Origin: JAGSPQ01 sp038206395
GTDB lineage: Bacteria > Myxococcota > Myxococcia > Myxococcales > Myxococcaceae
Direction: 5' to 3'
Assembly (NCBI GenBank): GCA_038206395.1
Contig: JBBRAX010000011.1
Coordinates: 1 to 64,000, forward strand
Length of the DNA stretch: 64,000 bases
The notes beneath the pieces are model-generated. The model did no database searches. It saw only the letters and a program-made list of their open reading frames with translations, and was not told where the DNA came from. The position numbers and the translations under genes were made by a program. This document shows positions 26,377-34,737 of this stretch, piece by piece (positions within the stretch are counted from its first letter, which is position 1; the number at the start of each line of letters is the position of its first letter).

Positions 26377-26772
26377 ATGGAAAACACCGGGACCCCAGAC
26401 GCAGTGGCCACCCCTTCGGCGGCGCCGGTCGCGACGGGCTCGACCGCCATGCTCACCCTCACCGAGAAGGCCGTCGCCCAGGTGAAGGACGTGATGAAGA
26501 GCCAGAACTTCGAGGGCTACTTCCTCACCGTGCGCGTCGTGCCCGCGGGCTGCAGTGGCCTCGGCTACGACCTGAACCTGATGAAGGAGTCGAAGCCCGG
26601 TGACCTCGTCTGGGAACAAGACGGCGTCAAGCTCTGCACCGACCCGATCAGCACCAAGTACCTCAACGGCACCGAGGTCGACTTCCAGAAGACCGACATG
26701 GGCGCCGGGTTCAAGTTCAGCAACCCGAACGCGAAGTCGTCGTGCGGCTGCGGCACTTCGTTCTCGACCTGA
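26377..26772 (+). CDS. Iron-sulfur assembly/carrier protein, IscA/ErpA family
   Basis: This 131-residue A-type carrier has VVPAGCSGLGYDL, DFQKTDMGAGFKFSNPNA and a C-terminal SSCGCG. The three cysteines (one in AGCSG, two in CGCG) coordinate the cluster in the known family. A 25-residue Ala/Pro/Thr N-terminal tail is extra. It would deliver Fe-S clusters to apo-enzymes in the cytoplasm. A cysteine desulfurase is encoded at 32996, but no isc or suf operon is present here. Confidence 0.9.
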   Translation: MENTGTPDAVATPSAAPVATGSTAMLTLTEKAVAQVKDVMKSQNFEGYFLTVRVVPAGCSGLGYDLNLMKESKPGDLVWEQDGVKLCTDPISTKYLNGTEVDFQKTDMGAGFKFSNPNAKSSCGCGTSFST

Positions 26773-26776
26773 TCGC

Positions 26777-27451
26777 ATGCTCCACCGGGGGATGATCTTC
26801 AGCGCGCTGCTCTGTGCAGCGTGCGCGACGACCAACAACAAGGCCGACGACGCGCGCGTGGACGACACGACGCGCCCCGAAAAGGCCGGCAACGAGAAAG
26901 ACCCGAGCAAGTGTGGCCCCGAAGGGAAGGGCGACCTCGTGCTCCTCGATGCGCGCACCGCTGGCCCGCTGACCTGCACCATGGTCACCGTGAACAAAGA
27001 GCCGGGCAACTGTCCGCGCGGCGAGTCGTGCCTCAGCGAAGTGGTGTTCCACGGCTACACCAACTCCCGCGGGCAGTTGGCCGTGACTGACGTCTTCACC
27101 AACGTGCGGATCGTCGGAGTCGCCGACGGCTACTCGCCCTCGTACCTGGAAGACGCGTCGATCACGAAGGGCCGCATTCTCGAGCTCGAGATGGCGCCGT
27201 CGTCAGGCTTCTGGCTCAAGGCGCTCGACCACGAAGGCAACTACCTGCAGGACGTCGTCCTCTCCTTCAAGCAGGGCGAAGAAGTCGTCGCGTCTTTGCG
27301 CACCAACGATCTCGCCAACGTCTTCTTCACCCAGCGCAACCCGTTCAGCGGGCAGCCGGTCACGATCGAAGCGCCGGGCTACAAGCCGGCCATTGTCGCG
27401 AACGTCGCCGAGCTCGGCGCCGACGGACACACGCTGACGCTGCACAAGTAG
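26777..27451 (+). CDS. Lipoprotein of unknown function with Ig-like/carboxypeptidase-regulatory-like fold
   Basis: This protein has 224 residues from the ATG at 26777, 5 bp after the IscA-type stop. The short signal peptide ends LLCAAC (lipobox), followed by a polar charged linker. The main region has repeated beta-strand patterns (GQLAVTDVFTNVRIVGVADGYSP and LANVFFTQRNPFSGQPVTIEAPGYKP). They resemble the exposed Ig-like domains of carboxypeptidase-regulatory or CarboxypepD_reg type. Four cysteines may form disulfides. The function is unknown. Confidence 0.6.
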   Translation: MLHRGMIFSALLCAACATTNNKADDARVDDTTRPEKAGNEKDPSKCGPEGKGDLVLLDARTAGPLTCTMVTVNKEPGNCPRGESCLSEVVFHGYTNSRGQLAVTDVFTNVRIVGVADGYSPSYLEDASITKGRILELEMAPSSGFWLKALDHEGNYLQDVVLSFKQGEEVVASLRTNDLANVFFTQRNPFSGQPVTIEAPGYKPAIVANVAELGADGHTLTLHK

Positions 27452-27452
27452 G

Positions 27453-27968
27453 TCAGGTCGAGTGCGAGGTGGCGACGAGCGCCTGCCACGTCGCGCCCTG
27501 GCCGCGGCGGGTCAGCCTTTCTTTTCTTCGCTCGAGCGCGGCGTCGTGGGCGTGCTGCTCATCGGGCGTCGTGATCTGCAGCGGCGGCACCTCGGTGCGC
27601 TGCCCCGCCGCATCCAGCGCGACGAAGGTCAGCAGCGCGCTGGTCGTCAGCGCCCGTTCGCCGGTGATCGGGTTTTCAGAGTGGACGGTGACGCCCACTT
27701 CCATCGAGCTCGTGAAAGCCGCCAGCACGCGCGCCTTCAGGATCGCCGTCCACCCGACCTTGATCGGCGCGTGAAAGTGCAGGTCGTCCATCGAGGCCGT
27801 CACCACGACCTGCCGGCAGTGGCGCTGGGCGGCGATCGCTGCGCAGATGTCGACCCACCCGATGACGGTGCCGCCGAAGGCCGCCCCCAGCGAGTTGGCG
27901 TCGCCCGGCAGGAGCAGCTGCGCCATCTCGACCACGGACTGCGAAGCCGGCTTCGGTTGCAGGGGCAT
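27453..27968 (-). CDS. Acyl-CoA thioesterase, YciA-like hotdog
   Basis: This 171-residue hotdog protein has the acyl-CoA hydrolase layout: LPGDANSLGAAFGGTVIGWVD on the central helix, VVTASMDDLHFHAPIKVG, and VGVTVHSENPITGERALT. The catalytic Asp/Asn positions of the YciA family fall in these segments. It would hydrolyse acyl-CoA to free acid in the cytoplasm. The start directly abuts the stop of the deoxynucleoside kinase gene. It converges on the lipoprotein gene with 1 bp between stops. Confidence 0.85.
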   Translation of the reverse strand: MPLQPKPASQSVVEMAQLLLPGDANSLGAAFGGTVIGWVDICAAIAAQRHCRQVVVTASMDDLHFHAPIKVGWTAILKARVLAAFTSSMEVGVTVHSENPITGERALTTSALLTFVALDAAGQRTEVPPLQITTPDEQHAHDAALERRKERLTRRGQGATWQALVATSHST

Positions 27969-28628
27969 CTAGGCCGCGAGAAAGTCGGTGACGTTGTCCA
28001 TGAACTCTTCGGCGCCGCGCCCGGTGCGGATGTCCAGCGACGTCACGTCGAAGGTCAGCACGTCGATGCCGTACTTGCCCTGCAGCACCATCGGAAAAGT
28101 CGCGTAGTAGCCGTTGAGCCCGCGCAAGAACGACGAGCCGATGCCCTTTTCCTCTTCGCGGCCGCGCTTCTTGATCCGGCTCATCAGCACGTCGACCTTC
28201 GGCACGTCGAAGCAGATCACCTTGTCCGGGTGGACGATCGTCTTCGACAGGCGCTGAAAGTATTCGAAGTACAGCTCGAGCTCGGCGTCCGTCATGTTGC
28301 CCAGGCCGTGCAGGTACTTCGCGAAGATCTCGGGGTCTTCGTACAGCGTGCGGTCTTGAATGCAGCTCTTCGGCACCGTGTGAATCAGCTCGTGGTGCTC
28401 GATGCGGCGAATCAGGAACTCGAGCTGCAGCGTGAAGCTCCAGCGCTTCATCTGCCCGTAGTAGTCCTTCAAGAAACGGTTATCGATGACGGGCTCGTCG
28501 AAGAGCTCGTAGCCGAACTTCTGGCTGATCATCTTCGCCGCCGTCGTCTTGCCCGAGCCGATATTGCCGGCCATGGCGACGAACCGTTTCTTCGGCGGCT
28601 TCGCGGCCTTCTTCGCTACGCGGCCCAA
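27969..28628 (-). CDS. Deoxynucleoside kinase
   Basis: This protein has 219 residues if read from a TTG at 28628, preceded by AAGGTGG; an ATG at 28574 would give 201 residues. The P-loop is AGNIGSGKTTAAK. DRTLYEDPEIFAKYLH contains the conserved DR/ED substrate-binding region of the dGK/dAK/dCK family. The lid-like Arg segment is RIKKRGREEE. The enzyme phosphorylates deoxynucleosides in salvage; substrate preference cannot be read. I prefer the longer form because the basic KPPKKRFVAM lead-in keeps the first beta strand. It overlaps the end of tdh. Confidence 0.85.
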   Translation of the reverse strand: MGRVAKKAAKPPKKRFVAMAGNIGSGKTTAAKMISQKFGYELFDEPVIDNRFLKDYYGQMKRWSFTLQLEFLIRRIEHHELIHTVPKSCIQDRTLYEDPEIFAKYLHGLGNMTDAELELYFEYFQRLSKTIVHPDKVICFDVPKVDVLMSRIKKRGREEEKGIGSSFLRGLNGYYATFPMVLQGKYGIDVLTFDVTSLDIRTGRGAEEFMDNVTDFLAA

Positions 28629-29644
28629 TCGAGCACCACCTTCCCCGACTGCCCGGTGCGCATCGTCTCGAACGCTTCCTGGAAGTCGGCGATCTTGAAG
28701 CGGTGCGTGAGCACGGGCGTGATGTCCAGGCCCGACTGCAACATCGCGGTCATCTTGTACCAGGTCTCGAACATCTCGCGGCCGTACACGCCCTTCAGCA
28801 CCAGGCCCTTGAAGATCACCTGGTTCCAGTCGATCGCCACCTCGGTGACGGGGATGCCCAGCATCGCGACCCGGCCGCCGTGGTTCATCGCCTTCAGCAT
28901 CGACCGCAGCGCGTCCGCGTTGCCCGACATCTCGAGGCCGACGTCGAACCCTTCGGTCATCCCCAGGTCCTTCATCGTCGCTTCGATCGACGAGTGGGTG
29001 ACGTTGATCGTCCGCGTCGCGCCCAGCTTCTTCGCCAGCGACAGGCGGTAGTCGTTCACATCGGTGACGACCACGTGCCGCGCGCCCACGTGCTTGCAGA
29101 TCGCCGCCGCCATCACGCCAATCGGGCCCGCGCCGGTGATCAGCACGTCCTCGCCGACGAGGTCGAAGCTCAGCGCCGTGTGCACCGCGTTCCCCAGCGG
29201 GTCGAAGAACGACGCGATCTCGTCCGGAATCTCGGGCGGAATGGGGAACACGTTCGAGGCGGGAATCGCCAGGTACTCGGCGAAGCAGCCCGGCCGGTTC
29301 ACGCCCACGCCCACCGTGTTGCGGCAGAGGTGGCGCTTGCCCGCACGGCAGTTGCGGCAGTTGCCGCACGTCAGGTGGCCTTCGCCCGAGACGCGGTCAC
29401 CCTTCTTGAAGCCCGTGACCGCGCTGCCGACCTCGGCGACCTCACCCATGAACTCGTGGCCGACGTGCATCGGAACCGGAATCGTCTTCTGGCTCCAGGC
29501 GTCCCAGTTCCAGATGTGAATGTCGGTGCCGCAGATCGCCGACTTCCTGATCTTGATCAGCACGTCGTTGTGCCCGACCTGGGGAACCGGCACGTCCTGC
29601 AGCCACAGCCCGACTTCCTTCTTCGCTTTGACCAGCGCTTTCAT
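28616..29644 (-). CDS. tdh: L-threonine 3-dehydrogenase
   Basis: This 342-residue zinc alcohol dehydrogenase family enzyme oxidises threonine to 2-amino-3-ketobutyrate with NAD. SAICGTDIHIW holds the catalytic-zinc Cys, and GHEFMGEVAEVG the His/Glu. The structural zinc is bound by CGNCRNCRAGKRHLC. GAGPIGVMAAAICKHVGA is the NAD fold. The length equals that of E. coli Tdh. It directly abuts kbl, the next enzyme of the pathway, with no bases between stop and start. Confidence 0.95.
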   Translation of the reverse strand: MKALVKAKKEVGLWLQDVPVPQVGHNDVLIKIRKSAICGTDIHIWNWDAWSQKTIPVPMHVGHEFMGEVAEVGSAVTGFKKGDRVSGEGHLTCGNCRNCRAGKRHLCRNTVGVGVNRPGCFAEYLAIPASNVFPIPPEIPDEIASFFDPLGNAVHTALSFDLVGEDVLITGAGPIGVMAAAICKHVGARHVVVTDVNDYRLSLAKKLGATRTINVTHSSIEATMKDLGMTEGFDVGLEMSGNADALRSMLKAMNHGGRVAMLGIPVTEVAIDWNQVIFKGLVLKGVYGREMFETWYKMTAMLQSGLDITPVLTHRFKIADFQEAFETMRTGQSGKVVLDWAA

Positions 29645-30838
29645 TCAGATGACTCCCAGGGAACGACCGACTTTGGTGAACGCTGCAATGGCGCGATCGA
29701 TGTCGGCGCGGCTGTGCGCCGCAGACATCTGGGTGCGGATGCGGGCCTTGCCCTGCGGCACCACCGGGTACGAGAAGCCGACCACGTAGATGCCTTCGGC
29801 GAGCATCGCCTGCGCGAAGTCCGAGGCGAGCTTCGCGTCGCCGAGCATCACGGGGATGATCGGGTGCCCCTGGCCGGCCAGGGTGAAGCCCGCCTTCGTC
29901 ATCTCAGCTCGAAAGTGGGCGCTGTTCTCGCGCAGCCGCTGCCGGGGCTCGTCGCTCTTCTCGAGCAGCTCGAGGCACGCCACCGTCGCGTGCGCGATCG
30001 CCGGCATCAGCGTGTTGCTGAAGAGGTAGGGCCGCGCGCGCTGCCGCAGCAGGGCCACCACTTCCTTCCGCGCGGCCACGTAGCCGCCCGACGCTCCGCC
30101 CAGCGCTTTGCCCAGCGTGCCGGTGAGGATGTCGATCTTGCCCAGCACGCCGTTCAGCTCGTGCGAGCCCTTGCCCTTCTCACCGGTGAAGCCGACCGCG
30201 TGCGAGTCATCGACCATCGTCAGCGCGCCGTACTGTTGCGCCAGCGCGACGATGCCCTTCAGGTCGGCGATCACGCCGTCCATCGAGAAGACGCCATCGG
30301 TGGCGATCAGGGTGAAGCGCGCGCCTGAAGCCTTCGCCTCTTTGAGCTTCGCCTCGAGGTCGGCGAGGTCGTTGTTCGCGTAGCGGAACCGCTTCGCCTT
30401 ACAGAGGCGAATGCCGTCGATGATCGACGCGTGGTTCAGCGCGTCCGACACCACCGCGTCTTCTTCGCCGAGCACGATCTCGAACAACCCGCCGTTCGCG
30501 TCCCAGCACGAGCCGAAGAGAATCGTGTCCTCGGTGCCGAGGAACGCCGAGATCCTGGCTTCGAGCGTCTTGTGTACGTCTTGCGTGCCGCAGATGAAGC
30601 GCACCGACGACATCCCGAAGCCGTGGCTGTCGAGCCCCGCCTTGGCCGCCGCGATCAGCTGCGGTGAGTCCGAAAAGCCCAGGTAGTTGTTGGCGCAGAA
30701 GTTCAAGACCTGCTGCCCGCCCTGCACGGTGATCTGGGCCCGCTGGGGGCTCGTGATCACCCGCTCGTTCTTGAACAACCCCGCCGCCCGAATCTGCTCG
30801 GCTTCACTGCGCATCCGTTCGTAGAAGGCGTCGTTCAC
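29645..30838 (-). CDS. kbl: 2-amino-3-ketobutyrate CoA ligase (glycine C-acetyltransferase)
   Basis: This protein has 397 residues from a GTG at 30838, essentially the E. coli Kbl length. It is PLP-dependent and cleaves 2-amino-3-ketobutyrate with CoA to glycine and acetyl-CoA. Conserved segments are FCANNYLGFSDSPQLI, SDALNHASIIDGIRLC, VDDSHAVGF and TGTLGKALGGASGG with the PLP lysine. An in-frame extension to 30877 would run into the tRNA-Sec gene, so the GTG is chosen. A possible -10 (TCTATC) lies between the tRNA end and this start, 10 nt away. Confidence 0.95.
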   Translation of the reverse strand: MNDAFYERMRSEAEQIRAAGLFKNERVITSPQRAQITVQGGQQVLNFCANNYLGFSDSPQLIAAAKAGLDSHGFGMSSVRFICGTQDVHKTLEARISAFLGTEDTILFGSCWDANGGLFEIVLGEEDAVVSDALNHASIIDGIRLCKAKRFRYANNDLADLEAKLKEAKASGARFTLIATDGVFSMDGVIADLKGIVALAQQYGALTMVDDSHAVGFTGEKGKGSHELNGVLGKIDILTGTLGKALGGASGGYVAARKEVVALLRQRARPYLFSNTLMPAIAHATVACLELLEKSDEPRQRLRENSAHFRAEMTKAGFTLAGQGHPIIPVMLGDAKLASDFAQAMLAEGIYVVGFSYPVVPQGKARIRTQMSAAHSRADIDRAIAAFTKVGRSLGVI

Positions 30839-30866
30839 GGTGCCGTGCGATAGAACAAATTTTCGT

Positions 30867-30962
30867 CGGTAGAGCACGGGAATCGAACTCGCCAGAGACG
30901 ACTTTCATCGCCTCTCGCCGGTTTTGAAGACCGGGCCTGTCACCAGATCAGGAAGCCCTACC
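30867..30962 (-). tRNA. selC: tRNA-Sec (anticodon UCA)
   Basis: This 96-nt gene on the minus strand has an acceptor stem of 8 bp (30955-30962 with 30868-30875, one G-U), as expected for tRNA-Sec. The anticodon arm is CCGGT-CTTCAAA-ACCGG with anticodon TCA. The long variable arm pairs AGAGGCGA with TCGTCTCT (8 bp) around TGAAAG. The T loop is TTCGATT. The discriminator is G, and CCA is not encoded. One irregularity is an A-C mismatch in the T stem. It lies 28 bp upstream of kbl on the same strand. No selA, selB or selD is in the window. Confidence 0.9.
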
Positions 30963-31067
30963 GCGCCGGGGCATAGCAGGGCGTTGGCGAAAATTGAGGT
31001 GGTGCCGGAATTCGAGAGTCAAATCATCGGCTTGAGGCATTCTCCGTAGCGCAGTCGGATCGAAATC

Positions 31068-31075
31068 TATATACC
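31068..31075 (+). promoter_or_regulatory. Putative -10 box (TATATACC) of the Fic-like gene
   Basis: Overlapping TATATA and TATACC end 11 and 9 nt before the GTG at 31085. No ribosome-binding site separates them from the start. The preceding 30963-31067 is otherwise featureless apart from the likely tRNA-Sec promoter region. Confidence 0.45.
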
Positions 31076-31084
31076 GTCACCCGC

Positions 31085-31921
31085 GTGAAGGAACGGTACC
31101 AACACATTGAAGAGAAGAACGAGGCGCTGCGCGAGATCATCGCGAGCAAGAAGGCTGCCTCGCAAGACTTCCTCGAAAAGTTCGAGATGTCGTGGGTCTA
31201 CCATGACAACGCCCTCGAGGGCGTCGTCTACACCGGGCAAGAGCTGATGGCCGCCCTGCGCCCCGGGGCGATCGCCGCCGAAGCCTCGCTGATGCCCATC
31301 GTCCTCGAGATTCGCAACCACAAGGCGTGCCTCGAGTACGTGCGGGAAGAGGCGAGGACGCTGCCGAAGAAGGCCCCGGGCGTGACGATGGCGCAGGTTC
31401 GCCGCATTCACGATCTGCTCGCGGGCAACACGCCCGAAGCGCAGGTCGCGCGGGCCGCCGCCGAACGCCGCGAGCGCAGCGAGAAAGAGCTGGCGAAGGA
31501 AAGGGAAAAGGCCGGGCTGCGCAAGGACATGCCGCTGCACCGCACCTACTTCCACGAGATCGCGCAGCCCGCGAAGATCCTGCCGGCGCTCGAAAAGATG
31601 CTCGACTTCGCAGCCACCGCCGAGTTCCGCGAGCAGCACCCGATTCTGCAGGCGGCGCGCGTGCAGCATCAGTTCATCCAGATTTTTCCGTTCGCCGAAC
31701 ACTCGGGAAAAGTCGGCCGAATGCTCAGCAACCTCATCTTGCTGCGGAACCAGATGTTCCCGTCGGTGATCCACTCGATCGACCGCCAGAAGTACTACGA
31801 GGCCTTTCGCGGCACCGTCGGCAGCTTCTCGAACCTGATGATGGACGCGATGGAGAACTCGCTCGACAACGCGCTCAAGTACTTCCGTGACGACGCGCGA
31901 AAGTACAAAGCAGTGAACTGA
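31085..31921 (+). CDS. Fic-domain-like protein with degenerate active site
   Basis: This 278-residue protein has an N-terminal helix with VYHDNALEGVVYTGQEL, like the Fic N-terminal region. Its later QHQFIQIFPFAEHSGKVGRMLSNLILL is placed like the Fic core. In active Fic enzymes the core is HPFxxGNGRxxR. Here the catalytic His is F201, the GNGR anion-binding loop is HSGK, and only the last GR remains. AMP transfer is therefore unlikely unless the chemistry differs. A central Arg/Glu-rich coiled segment (residues about 120-145) is unusual. It heads a short plus-strand operon with the DHH gene, 7 bp downstream. Confidence 0.7.
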   Translation: MKERYQHIEEKNEALREIIASKKAASQDFLEKFEMSWVYHDNALEGVVYTGQELMAALRPGAIAAEASLMPIVLEIRNHKACLEYVREEARTLPKKAPGVTMAQVRRIHDLLAGNTPEAQVARAAAERRERSEKELAKEREKAGLRKDMPLHRTYFHEIAQPAKILPALEKMLDFAATAEFREQHPILQAARVQHQFIQIFPFAEHSGKVGRMLSNLILLRNQMFPSVIHSIDRQKYYEAFRGTVGSFSNLMMDAMENSLDNALKYFRDDARKYKAVN

Positions 31922-31928
31922 GGCCACC

Positions 31929-32999
31929 TTGGGCGCCGCGCTCACCCCGCTGAATGTGGCTTCGTTGTCGGCGAAGCGGAAGATCGAGAGGCTCGCGAAG
32001 CTCGCCAGGGGCAAGAAGCGGGCGCTGATCCTCACCCACGACAACCCGGATCCCGACTCGCTCGCGTCGGCGTGGGCGCTGGCGTTGATCCTCGAGAAGC
32101 GTTGCAACCTCGAGGCTCGCGTCGCCTACGGCGGCATCATCGGCCGGGCCGAGAACCTCGCTTTCGTGCGGGTGTTGAAGCTGCCGCTGGCGCCCGTGTC
32201 GCAGATCGTCTTCGACGAGTTCGAGCTCGTCTGCCTCGTCGACACCCAGCAGTCGATCGGCAACCACGCGCTGCCCGCGAACGTGAAGGCCGACGTGGTG
32301 ATCGATCACCACCCGCTGCGCGAAGGCGAATCGCTCGCTCCGTTCGCCGACGTCGGCCGCAACTACGGAGCGACCTCGACCCTTCTCGTCGAATACCTGC
32401 GCGCCGCCCGCCTCGAGCCCGACCGCGAGCTGGCCACCGCGCTGTATTACGGCATCAAGGCCGATACGCGGGACCTCGACCGGCAGACGCACGACCCCGA
32501 CATCGACAGCTACCTCTGGCTGTTCCCGAAGATCGATCGCGCCCTGCTCGGCCAGATCGAGCACCCCGAGCTGCCCGCGCGCTACTTCCAGCTGTACCAC
32601 CAGGCGATCAAGCGGGCGAAGGTCTACTCGGACGCGGTGATCACCGACCTGGGCGAGATCTACAGCCCCGACATGGTGGCCGAGGTCGCCGAACGGCTCT
32701 CTTTCCTCGAAGGCCCGCGCTGGTCGCTGGCCTTCGGTTCCTTTCGCAACCAGCTGTACCTGTCGTTGCGCTGCAGTGATCGCCGAATGCGCGCGGGGCG
32801 GTTGATTCGCGAGACGCTGGTCGACATGGGCGGCACCGCGGGTGGGCACGGCAGCATGGCAGGCGCCCGTCTTCCGTTGAGCGGCACGCGCAAGACCCGC
32901 GAGGCCCTGAAGTCCGACGTGGTCAGCCGGTTTCAGAAGGCCTTCGGCGTCGACGGAGAGCGTGGCTCGGCTCTTCTCAACGTCGGCCAGGACGGGTGA
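31929..32999 (+). CDS. DHH-family phosphoesterase (NrnA/RecJ-like)
   Basis: This protein has 356 residues from a TTG at 31929 with TGAGG 5 nt upstream. LILTHDNPDPDSLASAW holds the first metal ligands, VDTQQS the next, and VVIDHHPL the DHH motif. The C-terminal DHHA1 domain has GGTAGGHGSMAG. Members cleave short oligoribonucleotides, pAp or cyclic dinucleotide products. A link to c-di-GMP turnover with the GGDEF gene at 38690 is only a possibility. Its end overlaps the desulfurase start (GTGA). Confidence 0.9.
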   Translation: MGAALTPLNVASLSAKRKIERLAKLARGKKRALILTHDNPDPDSLASAWALALILEKRCNLEARVAYGGIIGRAENLAFVRVLKLPLAPVSQIVFDEFELVCLVDTQQSIGNHALPANVKADVVIDHHPLREGESLAPFADVGRNYGATSTLLVEYLRAARLEPDRELATALYYGIKADTRDLDRQTHDPDIDSYLWLFPKIDRALLGQIEHPELPARYFQLYHQAIKRAKVYSDAVITDLGEIYSPDMVAEVAERLSFLEGPRWSLAFGSFRNQLYLSLRCSDRRMRAGRLIRETLVDMGGTAGGHGSMAGARLPLSGTRKTREALKSDVVSRFQKAFGVDGERGSALLNVGQDG

Positions 33000-34123
33000 T
33001 CTTCCTCGACTACAACGCAGGGTCACCGCTGGCCCCCGAGGCCGCGGAGGCGCTGACGCGAGGTGTGAACGCGGCCGGCAGCAACCCGTCGAGCGTGCAC
33101 CAGGCGGGCAGGGCGGCGCGCACCCGGCTCACCGCGGCGCGCGACACCGTGGCTCGGCTCTTCGGCTGCGAGGCCCGCGAGGTCATCTTCACCGCCTCAG
33201 GCTCGGAAGGCGCGGCGCTGGCGATCAAGGGCGCGTGGGCGGCGCGCAAGGATCCGGCGCGCAACACCCTCGTCACCACCACCATCGAACACCCCTGCGT
33301 TCTGGGCGCGGTGAAGCAGCTCGAGGCCGCGGGGGCGAAGGTTTTGCGGCTGTCACCCGATGCGACGGGGCGGGTGCCGCTGCAGGCCGCCCTCGACGCG
33401 CTGACTCCTGACGTCGCGCTGTGCTCGATGATCTGGGTCAACAACGAGACGGGCGTAGAACAGCCGGTGCGTGAGGTGTCTCGCGCTTGCGTCACCCGCG
33501 GCAGCGTCTTCCACACCGACGCCGTGCAGGCGGTGGGTCGAATTCCCGCGACGCTTCGCGACGTGCCAGCCGACCTCTTCAGCTTCTCGGGCCACAAGCT
33601 CGGCGCATTGCCGGGCATCGGGGTGCTGCTCGCGCGCCGCACCGTTGCGCTGGAGCCGATGGTGCCGGGCCACCAGGAAGACGGCCGCCGCGGAGGCACC
33701 CAGGCCCTGGCGATGATCGAGTCGCTCGTCGCCGCCTTGACCGCTGCCGTCGCTCGCGTCGAATCGGAGCAGGTGCGGCTCGAGGTGCTTCGCCAGCGCT
33801 TCGAAGCCGGCATCGTGGGCGCGATCGTCAACGGTGGCTCGGCTGCCCGCGCTCCCGGCACCAGCAACCTTCGCTTCCCTGGCGCCGATGGCGAGGCGCT
33901 GCTCATCGCGCTCGACCTCGAAGGCATCTGCGTCTCTTCCGGAGCTGCCTGCGCTTCCGGCTCGCTGACCCCCTCGCACGTGCTCACCGCGATGGGCCTC
34001 ACCAACACCCAGGCGCAGGAATCGCTGCGCTTTTCCTACGGCCGCGGCACGACGGAGGCACAGCTGGACCAGGCGATCGAAGCGGTGAACCGGCTGGTGC
34101 CGCGCACGAAGGTGTCGCCGTGA
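32996..34123 (+). CDS. Cysteine desulfurase (NifS/IscS family)
   Basis: This 375-residue fold-type I PLP enzyme begins VIFLDYNAGSPL. FSFSGHKLGALPGIG has the PLP Lys. The active-site Cys loop SSGAACASGSLTPSHVL gives the persulfide donor. It supplies sulfur for Fe-S clusters, tRNA thiolation or molybdopterin. In organisms with tRNA-Sec such enzymes can also supply selenium to SelD, which is inference here. It overlaps its neighbours by 4 bp on both sides. Confidence 0.92.
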   Translation: MIFLDYNAGSPLAPEAAEALTRGVNAAGSNPSSVHQAGRAARTRLTAARDTVARLFGCEAREVIFTASGSEGAALAIKGAWAARKDPARNTLVTTTIEHPCVLGAVKQLEAAGAKVLRLSPDATGRVPLQAALDALTPDVALCSMIWVNNETGVEQPVREVSRACVTRGSVFHTDAVQAVGRIPATLRDVPADLFSFSGHKLGALPGIGVLLARRTVALEPMVPGHQEDGRRGGTQALAMIESLVAALTAAVARVESEQVRLEVLRQRFEAGIVGAIVNGGSAARAPGTSNLRFPGADGEALLIALDLEGICVSSGAACASGSLTPSHVLTAMGLTNTQAQESLRFSYGRGTTEAQLDQAIEAVNRLVPRTKVSP

Positions 34124-34737
34124 TCTGGCTGTTGCTCGCCGCAGCTCCGCTGTGCGCGCCCGTCGCCGCCGACGCGACGGTGCGGGTGAGCTTCAAGGCG
34201 GGCTCGACCGTCGACGACGTCCTTCAGCTCGCCACCGCGAAGCTCTGCGCGGCCCCTTCCGTCGCCGACCGCACGCGTCCCTTGAAGCTCGCCATCGACG
34301 GCACGGTGAAGGGGGCCCAGCTGCCCGCGCTGGTCTCTTTGCTGCTCGAGGTTCCCGTCGAGCCGCCCCCGCCTTCAGCGCCGACGTGTGACCCCCGGTT
34401 GGTTGCCGCGATCGTGCCGGTGGATCCGTGGACGCGAAAGGTCCCTGGCGCGCTGCGCGACACCGTCACCGATTGCGCCCAGCACCAGGTGCGCATCGTC
34501 CCGGCCTTCAAGGGGGGGGTCTCCCGCGGCTTCAAGCTCTTCGCGGTTCGGCAGGGCAGCGTGATTGAAGCCCTGGGCTTCGCGAATGGCGACACCGTGC
34601 TCTCGATCAACGGCCTGCTGCTGGCCTCACCCGATCAAGCGCTCGAGGCGTACACCCGCGCGCGCGGCGCGAAAGAGCTGAAGTTCGCGATCGAAAGAAG
34701 CGGCGAGCCGCGCACCATCACCTGGCTCGTGCAGTAG
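34120..34737 (+). CDS. Exported GspC-like PDZ protein
   Basis: This 205-residue protein has a signal peptide (VIWLLLAAAPLCAPVAA), then a small domain (about 20-85) resembling the secretin N0/STN fold. A Pro-rich linker follows, then DPWTRKVPGALRDTV and a C-terminal PDZ: GFKLFAVRQGSVIEALGFANGDTVLSING. The last part is close to the C-terminal region of type II secretion GspC. No other gsp gene is nearby. It is therefore either a detached GspC-type subunit or an unrelated periplasmic adaptor. A run of eight G (34512-34519) lies in the linker before the PDZ. Confidence 0.7.
   Translation: MIWLLLAAAPLCAPVAADATVRVSFKAGSTVDDVLQLATAKLCAAPSVADRTRPLKLAIDGTVKGAQLPALVSLLLEVPVEPPPPSAPTCDPRLVAAIVPVDPWTRKVPGALRDTVTDCAQHQVRIVPAFKGGVSRGFKLFAVRQGSVIEALGFANGDTVLSINGLLLASPDQALEAYTRARGAKELKFAIERSGEPRTITWLVQ

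Noticed and set aside
32996..34123. Selenocysteine lyase or SelD-linked role for the cysteine desulfurase
   Set aside because: The active-site Cys loop is that of ordinary NifS/IscS-type enzymes; selenium use cannot be read from sequence.
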